Of a stretch of 64,000 nt of DNA, positions 36,685 to 44,709 are shown one piece after another. The DNA lies in contig JAIQFH010000007.1 in NCBI GenBank assembly GCA_020073385.1, positions 62,001 through 126,000 of the forward strand, written 5' to 3'. A program made the position numbers and the translations under genes. Numbering within the stretch: the first letter of the stretch is position 1; every line of letters starts with the position of its first letter. This DNA comes from Terriglobia bacterium. GTDB taxonomy: Bacteria > Acidobacteriota > Terriglobia > Terriglobales > Acidobacteriaceae. The notes beneath the pieces are model-generated. The model was not told the DNA's origin. It did not search any database and was given only the letters and a program-made list of their open reading frames with translations.

Positions 36685-37782
36685 CTAGGCGATGACCAAT
36701 TCGCCGCCGCGTTCTTTTTCCAGCGACATGGCCTGATCTAACGCTGTGATTGCGCACTGGGCCTGCTCATCGGACGGAGGCTTGGTGGTAATACGCTGGA
36801 GCCAGAGGCCGGGGGCGGTCATCAGGGCGAAGAGGGATCCACGGTGCTTGGCGGCGAAGCGGATGATCTCGTAGGAGACGCCGGCGATGATCGGCAGCAG
36901 CGCGATACGCGAGGCGAAACGCGCCCAGAATGTGGTGAACGGGACCAGCATATAGAAGCCGATCGAGATCAGCATGACCGTCATGAGGAAGCTGGTGCCG
37001 CAGCGGGGATGGAATGTCGGATATTTCTGGACGGCTGTGGTGGTGAGTGGGTCTCCGTTCTCGAAGGCGAAAACTGTTTTGTGCTCGGCGCCGTGATACT
37101 CGTAGACGCGGCGGATATCTTTCCAGAGCGAGACTCCCCAGATGAATAGCAGGAACAGGCCGAGGCGGATGACGCCATCCACGAGGTTGAAGATGATGCG
37201 TCCGCCCAGGGCGGGGTCGATCTTCTTGAGCTCCGTGGCCGCCAGCAAAGGGATGTACTTGTACATGAAGATGAAGAAGGCGATGGAGATGATGACGTTG
37301 ACGGCGGCTAGCCATCCGCTGATGGCGGCGGCTTTTTCGCGGCCTTCCTTTGAAGATGCCGGCGGTTGGGACTGTTCCGCCTCGCTTCGCTTTGGCGGGA
37401 CGGGCGAGACGCCCGTCGCTACATGGTCTGTGCTCATTACATCTTCTATCGCAACGTTCGCGGAGAAGCGTAGGGCGCGGTAGCCTAGCGTCATGGCGTA
37501 GCCTAAGGTCATCACGCCGCGGACGATGGGCCAGGCCATCCATTTATGTTTTTCGGAGGGGCGCTCGAGCGGTTCGCTCAGGGTGACGACTTCACCAGAG
37601 GGCTTGCGGCAGGCGATTGCCCACGCGTGCGGAGAGCGCATCATAACGCCCTCGAGCACGGCTTGGCCGCCGACCAGGGTTTCCTCTCCGCTCTCGAGGG
37701 CGGGGAGTAGCTGGACTGCAGCCAGAAATCGCAGATAGTTCCGCAAGAAACGCACGATTATTAGATGCTCCTGAAGGGGCAC
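36685..37782 (-). CDS. DUF1385 (YqhQ-like) membrane protein
   Basis: The block GGQAVLEGVMMRSPHAWAIA (39-58) and the later YHGAEHKTVFAFENG and HPRCGTSFL identify DUF1385. Five or more membrane segments are visible (about residues 90-105, 155-175, 195-220, 265-300). Function in bacteria is not established. The gene precedes prfA, an arrangement known from other bacteria, with about 330 bases between them. Residues about 119-138 (DHVATGVSPVPPKRSEAEQS) look foreign and coincide with a family A repeat, in a loop before a membrane segment. Confidence 0.85.
   Translation of the reverse strand: MPLQEHLIIVRFLRNYLRFLAAVQLLPALESGEETLVGGQAVLEGVMMRSPHAWAIACRKPSGEVVTLSEPLERPSEKHKWMAWPIVRGVMTLGYAMTLGYRALRFSANVAIEDVMSTDHVATGVSPVPPKRSEAEQSQPPASSKEGREKAAAISGWLAAVNVIISIAFFIFMYKYIPLLAATELKKIDPALGGRIIFNLVDGVIRLGLFLLFIWGVSLWKDIRRVYEYHGAEHKTVFAFENGDPLTTTAVQKYPTFHPRCGTSFLMTVMLISIGFYMLVPFTTFWARFASRIALLPIIAGVSYEIIRFAAKHRGSLFALMTAPGLWLQRITTKPPSDEQAQCAITALDQAMSLEKERGGELVIA
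37375..37424 (-). repeat. Family A palindromic repeat, inside the DUF1385 gene in frame (sense)
   Basis: In gene direction it reads TGTAGCGACGGGCGTCTCGC, CCGTCCCGCC, then AAAGCGAAGCGAGGCGG. The mnmG copy is in the same orientation relative to its gene and in the same reading frame: VATGVSPVPPKRSEA here, [15 protein letters not shown] there. Confidence 0.85.
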
Positions 37783-37909
37783 GACGCAGCTTTTAGGTTA
37801 TCACACGGTGGGGTCATTTAGGATGGGAGCGGGAACTCGTAAGTGACCTGATTTCATGGGGGTTCTCGGCGCTCTCCGCGGGGGTTCTCGGCGACCTCAG
37901 CGTTTAGGA

Positions 37910-37965
37910 GGGGTTTTACCGCAGAGAACGCTGAGGAATTCCGCAGAGGTCGCAGAGCAGGCGGG
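37910..37965 (+). repeat. Family F-like repeat pair
   Basis: TACCGCAGAGAACGCTGAGG and CCGCAGAGGTCGCAGAGC lie in the gap from 37783 to 38099, which otherwise contains GGCGCTCTCCGCGGGGGTTC-like pieces and no gene. Confidence 0.55.
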
Positions 37966-38026
37966 ATCTGGCGGGCGCTCGTGACTCAGATCTACAGACC
38001 GCGAGTTCCACTAGGCTTAGTCCGTA

Positions 38027-38073
38027 GAATCCCCACCTCTGGCAAAATCGGCCAGAAGTGGGGCACCAATTTT
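38027..38073 (-). repeat. Family D hairpin repeat, upstream of the ligase gene
   Basis: Reversed, TTGGTGCCCCACTTCTGGCC pairs with GGCCAGAGGTGGGGATT-like sequence around an ATTTTG loop. The ligase frame is open through it, but no known ligase starts this early. Confidence 0.75.
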
Positions 38074-38099
38074 TGTCGGTCTTGGCAGATCGCAATTTC

Positions 38100-39863
38100 A
38101 TGCAAAGGTTTGCTACAACCTGCGAGGCGATCGCGGCTACCACCAAGAAGCTGCAGAAGACGGGCCTGGTCGCGGAGTATCTGCGTTCGCGGACCGCTGA
38201 CGAGGCGGCGGTGTCGGCTGTGTTTCTATCGGGGCGTCCGTTTCCGGTCTGGGAGGAGACTACGCTGCAAGTGGGCGGGCGGTCGTTGTGGGGCATGGTG
38301 GCGGAACTTGCGGATAAAGAACAGGGCGAACTTACGGCGTCCTACCGGCGGCTGGGCGATCTGGGAGCGGTCGCGGGAGATTTGCTGCCGCAGCGTTCCG
38401 GCCAGGGCTTGGGCGTACTTGAGGTCGAGGCTCTCTTTCGGCAGATCGCGGCGGCGCGGGGCGCGGCAGCGAAGACGGAGATCGTGCGCGAACTGCTTTC
38501 GCAGGCGACTCCGCTTGAGGCCAAGTACATCGTAAAGATCATGACGGGAGATCTGCGGATCGGATTGAGAGAGAGTCTCGTGGAGGAGGCGATTGCGAAG
38601 GCTTATGGAAGCACACCTGCCGAGGTGCAGCGCGCGAACATGCTGCTGGGAGATATCGGGGAGACTGTGCGCCTTGCGGCTAGGGGTCGGCTGAGTGAAG
38701 CGCGGATGCGGCTGTTTCACCCGTTGGGATTCATGCTGGCGAGTCCGGTGGAGTCGACCGAGGAGGGGCTGAGTTATTTTGCCGAGGCGGCGGTGGAGGA
38801 CAAGTACGACGGGATTCGGGCTCAGGCGCATGTTTCCGAGGGAGAGGTCAGGATTTTTTCGCGGACGCGGGATGAGATCACGGAGTCGTTTCCGGAGCTG
38901 CCGCCAGCTCTGGCGGGACTGCCGCAGGATGCGATTCTCGACGGGGAGATTGTGGCGTGGGAATATCCGGCGCGGTTGGAGGCGGCGCAGGCCGTTGTGG
39001 ATGAGCCCGCGTCCGAGGACGGCGAGGCCAACGCAGACAGTCTTGGGCGGGCGCGGCCATTCAGCGTGCTGCAGCAGCGGCTCGGGCGGAGGAAGGTTAG
39101 CGATAAGATGCTGCGGGAGAATCCGGTGGCGTATCTCGTGTTCGACGTGCTGTACGCTGACGGGGCGTTGATGATTGAGAAAACTTTGCGGGATAGGTCG
39201 ATAGTGTTGGATTCGCTGCTGGCCGCACCGCGGGATGCCACTCACCATAGAGGGCACAGAGGCGCACAGGGGAACCTTGCGTTTGAGACTGACGAGGAAG
39301 CACGGATTGACGCCGGCATCATTCGGGCGCCTGTGTTTCGCGCTACTTCGGCGGAAGAACTTGAACAGCTTTTTGTGGCGGCCCGGGCTCGCGGGAATGA
39401 AGGGCTCATGATCAAGGATCTCGAATCGGCTTATTCACCGGGGAAGCGCGGGAAGTCGTGGCTGAAAATGAAGCGCGAACTGGCCACGCTCGACGTGGTC
39501 GTAACGGCGGTCGAGTATGGACACGGGAAGCGGATTGGCGTGTTGAGCGACTACACCTTCGCCGTGTGGGATGGCGACCGGTTGGTGAATATCGGGAAGG
39601 CCTATTCTGGCCTGACCGATGCCGAGATTGCCGAGATGACGAAATGGTTTCTGGAACACACGATTGAAGATCAAGGATTCCTGCGAGTCGTCGAGCCGAA
39701 GGTAGTTTTGGAAGTGGCGTTCAATAACATGATGCGCTCTGACCGGCACGAGAGCGGGTACGCGCTACGCTTTCCGCGAATTGTGCGGCTGCGACCGGAT
39801 AAGTCAGCGGAGGACGCAGATACGATTGAAGGGGCTCGGGAGATTTACGAGCAGCAGGAGTAG
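38100..39863 (+). CDS. ATP-dependent DNA ligase
   Basis: It seals nicks using ATP. The N-terminal DNA-binding domain (residues 1-200, with TKKLQKTGLVAEYLR) precedes the nucleotidyltransferase domain: motif I EDKYDGIRA with Lys235, VFDVLYADG (motif III-IIIa region), EGLMIKDLESAYSPG (IV) and WLKMKR (V). The C-terminal OB-fold ends with ALRFPRIVRLRPDK. Bacteria usually depend on NAD-dependent LigA, so this is likely an accessory ligase. Residues about 379-398 (DATHHRGHRGAQGNLAFET) are atypical and coincide with a family F repeat. I chose ATG 38100; an earlier start would translate a family D repeat. Confidence 0.92.
   Translation: MQRFATTCEAIAATTKKLQKTGLVAEYLRSRTADEAAVSAVFLSGRPFPVWEETTLQVGGRSLWGMVAELADKEQGELTASYRRLGDLGAVAGDLLPQRSGQGLGVLEVEALFRQIAAARGAAAKTEIVRELLSQATPLEAKYIVKIMTGDLRIGLRESLVEEAIAKAYGSTPAEVQRANMLLGDIGETVRLAARGRLSEARMRLFHPLGFMLASPVESTEEGLSYFAEAAVEDKYDGIRAQAHVSEGEVRIFSRTRDEITESFPELPPALAGLPQDAILDGEIVAWEYPARLEAAQAVVDEPASEDGEANADSLGRARPFSVLQQRLGRRKVSDKMLRENPVAYLVFDVLYADGALMIEKTLRDRSIVLDSLLAAPRDATHHRGHRGAQGNLAFETDEEARIDAGIIRAPVFRATSAEELEQLFVAARARGNEGLMIKDLESAYSPGKRGKSWLKMKRELATLDVVVTAVEYGHGKRIGVLSDYTFAVWDGDRLVNIGKAYSGLTDAEIAEMTKWFLEHTIEDQGFLRVVEPKVVLEVAFNNMMRSDRHESGYALRFPRIVRLRPDKSAEDADTIEGAREIYEQQE
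39241..39275 (+). repeat. Family F repeat, inside the DNA ligase gene in frame
   Basis: CTCACCATAGAGGGCACAGAGG and CGCACAGGGGAAC match the F consensus CACCACAGAGGGCACAGAGG. The insertion encodes THHRGHRGAQGN. Confidence 0.75.
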
Positions 39864-39904
39864 GAGGCGGCAGGCAATCACAGCCTGACATCGGATTACA
39901 CCTT

Positions 39905-40837
39905 TCAATGGCTGTGATGCTGGTGGTGTTGTTCGCTCTCGACTACGGGAATCACGCACCCATGTGCCGTTTCGCAGACGGCATGTTCGAATTGGATCGT
40001 CGTGTGGTCGATACGAAAATCCCGCAACAGGCGTTCCTTCACGTCGCGCAAGATGCGCTCGCTGACCGACGGTGGAATATCCGCGATGGAGATGTGGCAC
40101 GACAGCGCGTGGGTTTCCGATCCGATGCTCCAGACGTGGAGATCGTGGACGTCGTTCACTCCGGCGACGGTGCGGATCGCCAGGTCGATTTTCTCAAGCT
40201 TCATGCCGCGAGGCGTGCCTTCCAGCAGGATGTTCAGCGTCTCGCGGACGATGCCTAACCCTGACCAGAGGATCAGCACGCCGATCGCAACCGAAAGGAC
40301 AGAGTCGATCCAATAGTCCTTGGTGAGGAGGATGGCCCAGCCTCCAGCGATGACGGCGGCGGTGGAGAGGGTGTCGCCAACCTCATGGAGCAGGGCGCTG
40401 CGAATGTTCACGTCTCCGCCGGAACGGTAGAGCAACAGCGCGATCACGCCGTTCATGACCACTCCTGCGGCCGCCACCCACATCATCACGCTGGCTTGGA
40501 CGTGCTCTGGATGCTGCAGTCTCTTGAAGGCCTCGTAGAAGATGAAGAAGGAGACTCCAACTAGAGATGTCGCATTGACTAGCGCGGCTAGGACCCCGGC
40601 ACGGTGGTAACCGAAGGTCTTCGTCGAACTTGCGGGACGCGACTGGAAGTACACGGCGACCAGCGAAAGCGCCAGGGCGAGGAAGTCGGAGAGATTGTGT
40701 CCGGCCTCGGAGAGCAGTGCCAGTGAGTGAGCGCGGACTCCGGCCACGACCAGCAGCACGATGTAGGCCAGGGTTACACCCAGCGAGATCTTCAGGACTC
40801 GCGTGGGGCTGCCGTGGCCATGGACGTGGACTTGCAT
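39905..40837 (-). CDS. Cation diffusion facilitator (zinc/cobalt efflux type)
   Basis: Six membrane segments and the two metal-binding motifs HxxxD are visible: SEAGHNLSD in helix 2 and HEVGDTLS in helix 5. The first residues (MQVHVHGHG) and the C-terminal end (VESEQHHQHHSH) are His-rich, as in zinc and cobalt exporters such as CzcD and ZitB. A cytoplasmic domain (residues about 210-300) carries DVHDLHVWSI and HISIADIPP. The metal cannot be decided from the sequence. It converges on the ligase gene with 41 bases between them. Confidence 0.9.
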   Translation of the reverse strand: MQVHVHGHGSPTRVLKISLGVTLAYIVLLVVAGVRAHSLALLSEAGHNLSDFLALALSLVAVYFQSRPASSTKTFGYHRAGVLAALVNATSLVGVSFFIFYEAFKRLQHPEHVQASVMMWVAAAGVVMNGVIALLLYRSGGDVNIRSALLHEVGDTLSTAAVIAGGWAILLTKDYWIDSVLSVAIGVLILWSGLGIVRETLNILLEGTPRGMKLEKIDLAIRTVAGVNDVHDLHVWSIGSETHALSCHISIADIPPSVSERILRDVKERLLRDFRIDHTTIQFEHAVCETAHGCVIPVVESEQHHQHHSH

Positions 40838-40897
40838 TCTCTCTTAAGTCTAAGGGCGCACGCGGCAGGCAGCAAGCGGGGCTGGGGTCATAAAAAC

Positions 40898-40945
40898 CTT
40901 TAACGCAGAGAACGCTGAGACATCTGCCGAGTTCGTGGAGAAGAT
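40898..40945 (+). repeat. Family F-like repeat, degenerate
   Basis: TTTAACGCAGAGAACGCTGAG and CCGAGTTCGTGGAG lie between the efflux gene and the HD-GYP/GGDEF gene. Confidence 0.5.
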
Positions 40946-40963
40946 CAACCCCAATTGCCAGTT

Positions 40964-43798
40964 TCAGTTCTTGGTCAGGCTGTCGAGGTAGCGGTTGTTG
41001 TAGAAGGTTGTGGTCTTCTGGATGAACTCGAGAATGCGGAACATGCGGTCGCGCGCCTCCCGGGTCATTTCGCGGAACTGCACCGCGGCGCCGGCGCCGG
41101 GGTCGAGGCGCGTCACAAAGCCCTCGACAGACAGGGTGGGATCGTCCATGGAGAAGTTGAGCTTGATCTTGCTGCCTGGTCCGAGAATGTTGCTGGTCTC
41201 GATGTAGCAACCGCCCATGCTGATGTCGGTGAGATTGGCGAAAACGGGGACGCCACCATTTTCTGTGCTGAGTTCGATGGTGACACGGCACTTCATGCGG
41301 GGATGGGCGCGGCGGTCTTTGTAGGCGAGCTGCTTCTGCTTCTCGATATACATGCGCCGGTCGGCTTCAGAGAGAAGCTGCTCCGCGTCGTTGCCATCGT
41401 CGGGGAAGACCGCGCGTCCTACGCTGAGTGACAGAATCTCTTCGTTGCAGACTTCCTGGCCGGCGTGGCGGGCGAGGGCACGCATCTGCTCAGCTCTTTT
41501 GCCGGAAGCATCGGCAGCGAGGCCGGGAGCGATGACGACGAATTCATCGCCACCCATGCGGGCCACGTAGTCGTATTCGCGGCAGCTGTCTTTCAGGGCC
41601 TGGGCAAAGAGACGCAGCACACGGTTGCCTTCTAGATGGCCAAAGCGGTCGTTGATCTGCTTGAAGCCGTCCATGTCAGAGACCATCACGGTGAGCGAGG
41701 TGTTATCGCGCTTGCAGCGGGCCAGCTCGCGGTCGAGTTGCAGGAACAGGGAGCGGGCGTTGGGAAGTCCAGTGAGATAGTCGGTGGTGGCGGAGCTTTC
41801 CGCCTGCTGATACTTGAGCGCGTTCTCGATGGAAAGCGCCATTTTGCCGCAGACGGCCAGCAGGATGCGGAGGTGGTCAGAGGTGAAGGCGTCGCGCTCG
41901 GCACGATAGAGCGCCAGGACGCCGATCACCCCGGCAACGCCCTCGAGTGGCACAGCCAAGGCTGAGCGCAGTGTGCTGAATTTCGTGGGATCGTTCAGGT
42001 ATCCGGGTTCGACGGATGGATTCCCGTTGATGATGGGCTTGCGATTATGCGCGACCCAGCCCGACAGTCCCTGGCCAACCGGGATGCGCAGCGAGGAAAA
42101 GAGCCGGTAGTTGTCGCCGTTTACGTATTCGGGGTCGAGCTTCTCGTCGCGGAGCACGTAGATAGCGATGGCATCGTAGGGAACCATCGGCTTGAGCTTG
42201 ATGGAGAAGACGGAGAGGGTTTCGCGCAGGCTCAGAGAAGCGCCAAGGTCCTGGCTCAATTCGAACAGAGCCTGGGCTTCCTGGCGCGCCGCAGCGATCG
42301 AGGAGAGGAAGGTATTCTCGCGACCGACATAATCCTGGCCGCGGGCTTGTTCAAATCCAGCGGCCGGCTCCAGACCGCGTTCGATCTTGATGGCAGTGGA
42401 GAGCGGAGCATTGGGGTCTTCGACCGACTTGGCCACGGCCAGTTCCTCCAGGTGCTCGTAGCGCCTCTGCAGGACTTCCACGACTTTCGGGTCAAACGAT
42501 TTGCCCGACTCGGCGGCCAGCTTTTGCATGACGTCCTTTAAAGGCAAGGCGCGGCGGTATTGGCGGTCGGAGGCAAGCGCATCGAGATAGTCGACGGCGG
42601 AAAGAATGCGGGCGCCAATGGGAATCTCAGCTCCCTTGAGGCCCAACGGGTACCCGGAGCCGTCCCACTTCTCGTGGTGGGCGCGGACGATCGGGACGAC
42701 CGGATAAGGGAAACGAACGCGTTCCAGAATCTCGGCGCCAACCAGCGTGTGAATCTTCATCTTCTCGAACTCTTCCGGAGACAGGCGTCCGGGCTTCGAG
42801 ATGATGTGCTCGGGCACGGCCAGCTTGCCGATATCGTGCAACAGCGCCGCGGCATGCAAGGCTTCAAGTTCGGTGCCGGTCACGCCGAGTTCCTTGCCGA
42901 CCTCGATGGCGTAGACGCGGACGCGTTGCAGGTGTTCGTGAGTGGTGTGATCCTTCGCTTCGATGGCGAGGGCCAGCGCCTCAATCGTGCGCAGATGCAG
43001 GTTGGCCATCTCTTCGACGTGGCGCTTCTCGTCTTCGAGTTTACCCAGATAGAGGCGGTACGAGCGGTAGATGAGGTAGATCACCGGCAAGATGAGGAGC
43101 GATGTTTCCCAGTTGAAGTTGCGGTTGAGCCAGGCGATCGCGCCTGCGATTGCGGCGCCGACGAGGTAGTAGGGAAACGACCAGAAATAGCAGTCCACCA
43201 GGATGCGTTGCAGAGGCCGGCGTTCGGTCAGCGAGATGACGGTGGCGATGGAACCGGCGTTGGCGATGAAGTAGACCGTCGCGGACAGTCCGAGCAGAAC
43301 CGGGCGGCTGTCGATGATCAGATTCATCAGCGGATGATGGAACACAAGGTAGGCGAGCGCGGTAGAGACGGTCCCGGCGCAGACGTTGAAGGTGAACTGG
43401 ATCGCTCGGGGACGATCGGGATAGAGGCACTGCGCCACCATTGAGACGGCACCGAGAATCAAGGTCTCAGAGAAACTGAGCTCAAGAACTCCGATCAGGA
43501 TGAAGAGGAAGTTGACCGAAAGCGTGCCGGTGATCCCCGGCAAATTGACCTTGAGGCGCGAGGCCAGGATGGCAATACCCAGATAGCATATGAATTCAGC
43601 GATGTTCTTGCTGCTCTGGTGGATGCCACCGTAGATCAGAGTGCCCAGACCGGCCATGACGACCAAGGTGATGAACAGCTTGGCTGGGACCGAGAGCTTC
43701 CTCCACGAGCGGGAAGGTTCGGGCAGGGCTATGGCTGTGCCGGATGTGCCAGTCATGCGGTTGAACACACTGAGGGGGATGGAAGCATTCCCCCACAT
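40964..43798 (-). CDS. c-di-GMP hub protein: membrane sensor, HD-GYP, GAF, GGDEF and PilZ domains
   Basis: This 944-residue protein has an N-terminal region of about eight hydrophobic segments (35-250). An HD-GYP domain follows (H321-D322 in LLHDIGKL; HHEKWDGSGYPLGL 374-387), then a GAF domain (about 505-665), a GGDEF domain with intact MGGDEF (748-753) and RxxD I-site (R740, D743) five residues upstream, and a PilZ domain (about 829-930) with RRAHPRMKCR and DISMGGCYIE. HD-GYP degrades c-di-GMP, GGDEF makes it and PilZ binds it, so one polypeptide could do all three. All key motifs look intact. Start uncertain: ATG 43798 or 43756. Confidence 0.9.
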   Translation of the reverse strand: MWGNASIPLSVFNRMTGTSGTAIALPEPSRSWRKLSVPAKLFITLVVMAGLGTLIYGGIHQSSKNIAEFICYLGIAILASRLKVNLPGITGTLSVNFLFILIGVLELSFSETLILGAVSMVAQCLYPDRPRAIQFTFNVCAGTVSTALAYLVFHHPLMNLIIDSRPVLLGLSATVYFIANAGSIATVISLTERRPLQRILVDCYFWSFPYYLVGAAIAGAIAWLNRNFNWETSLLILPVIYLIYRSYRLYLGKLEDEKRHVEEMANLHLRTIEALALAIEAKDHTTHEHLQRVRVYAIEVGKELGVTGTELEALHAAALLHDIGKLAVPEHIISKPGRLSPEEFEKMKIHTLVGAEILERVRFPYPVVPIVRAHHEKWDGSGYPLGLKGAEIPIGARILSAVDYLDALASDRQYRRALPLKDVMQKLAAESGKSFDPKVVEVLQRRYEHLEELAVAKSVEDPNAPLSTAIKIERGLEPAAGFEQARGQDYVGRENTFLSSIAAARQEAQALFELSQDLGASLSLRETLSVFSIKLKPMVPYDAIAIYVLRDEKLDPEYVNGDNYRLFSSLRIPVGQGLSGWVAHNRKPIINGNPSVEPGYLNDPTKFSTLRSALAVPLEGVAGVIGVLALYRAERDAFTSDHLRILLAVCGKMALSIENALKYQQAESSATTDYLTGLPNARSLFLQLDRELARCKRDNTSLTVMVSDMDGFKQINDRFGHLEGNRVLRLFAQALKDSCREYDYVARMGGDEFVVIAPGLAADASGKRAEQMRALARHAGQEVCNEEILSLSVGRAVFPDDGNDAEQLLSEADRRMYIEKQKQLAYKDRRAHPRMKCRVTIELSTENGGVPVFANLTDISMGGCYIETSNILGPGSKIKLNFSMDDPTLSVEGFVTRLDPGAGAAVQFREMTREARDRMFRILEFIQKTTTFYNNRYLDSLTKN

Positions 43799-43962
43799 TC
43801 ACAAGTATCAACTAACTGGCTATAGAAACAATGATTTAGCGTATCTCGGGAAAACTTCCGTAACTTGCCAAGTGGGCTTTTGCACAACCCTGAGGACAGG
43901 GTCTTCCGGGCAGCCAGGGAATGCGGGGCGAAAGGCGGGCAATTCTCGCTAAACAGAAGATT

Positions 43963-44709
43963 TCAAAGGGTGAAAGCGCCACGCTCAAGGTCCGCCGTGG
44001 CCTGAGTTATGTTCTCGGGCTTGCCCAGGTCGCGCCAATGGCACTGATCCGCGCGGAAGGCGAGGATTCTGTGGCCTTCGGCGGCCAGGCGCAGGTAGGT
44101 TGTGACGATCGAGAAAACACCCTGCTCGGTGATCAGGTTGAGTAGTTGCGGAGAAATGATGTGAATCCCGGAGAATGCCAGCGCCGTGGACTGCTGCGAA
44201 GGGCGAACGATCTCGGGAGCGTTCCCTCCAGTTTGCCTTCCGCAAAGGCGACCGCGCTCGTCGAACAGGAGGTGGCGGGAGGTCTCCCGCTGCTGGGTGG
44301 CCAGGGTCGCGAGTGCGTCATTTTCGCGATGAAACGTCAGCATTCGCGCGACGTCGATCGTGCTGATGACGTCAACATTGTGCAGCAGGAACGGGTCTGA
44401 TGGCTGGCGATCCTGAAGGAAGAACCACGCGGCCCGTTTCAATCCTCCGCCGGTGTCGAGCACAACATCGTCTTCGCGAGAGATCTCAACGCGCATGCCG
44501 AAGTTGTCGTGCTTCTTCAGGTAGTCGACAACCATGTCGGCGAAGTGATGAAGGTTGACGATTACTTCCCGGATTCCAAAAGAGGCGAGGCGACGCAGGG
44601 TGATTTCGAGCAGCGTGTGCCCGGCAACTTCCACCAAGGCTTTTGGGCGATCATTGGTCAACGGCCGCAAGCGGGTACCGAGACCTGCGGCGAGGATCAT
44701 GGCCTTCAT
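43963..44709 (-). CDS. MurU-like sugar nucleotidyltransferase
   Basis: The N-terminal block KAMILAAGLGTRLRPLTNDRPKALVEVAG is the signature of NDP-sugar pyrophosphorylases, and LHNVDVISTID carries the metal-binding Asp. The length of 248 residues matches MurU, which converts MurNAc 1-phosphate to UDP-MurNAc in peptidoglycan recycling. It is encoded directly after the AmgK-like kinase gene (stop and start overlap by 4 bases, 44706-44709), as amgK and murU are linked in pseudomonads. Which sugar is used here is inferred. Confidence 0.85.
   Translation of the reverse strand: MKAMILAAGLGTRLRPLTNDRPKALVEVAGHTLLEITLRRLASFGIREVIVNLHHFADMVVDYLKKHDNFGMRVEISREDDVVLDTGGGLKRAAWFFLQDRQPSDPFLLHNVDVISTIDVARMLTFHRENDALATLATQQRETSRHLLFDERGRLCGRQTGGNAPEIVRPSQQSTALAFSGIHIISPQLLNLITEQGVFSIVTTYLRLAAEGHRILAFRADQCHWRDLGKPENITQATADLERGAFTL

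Noticed and set aside
38058-38099. Earlier ligase start
   Set aside because: The leading residues MGHQFLSVLA come from a family D repeat read in a different frame from the mnmE insert, with no family match.
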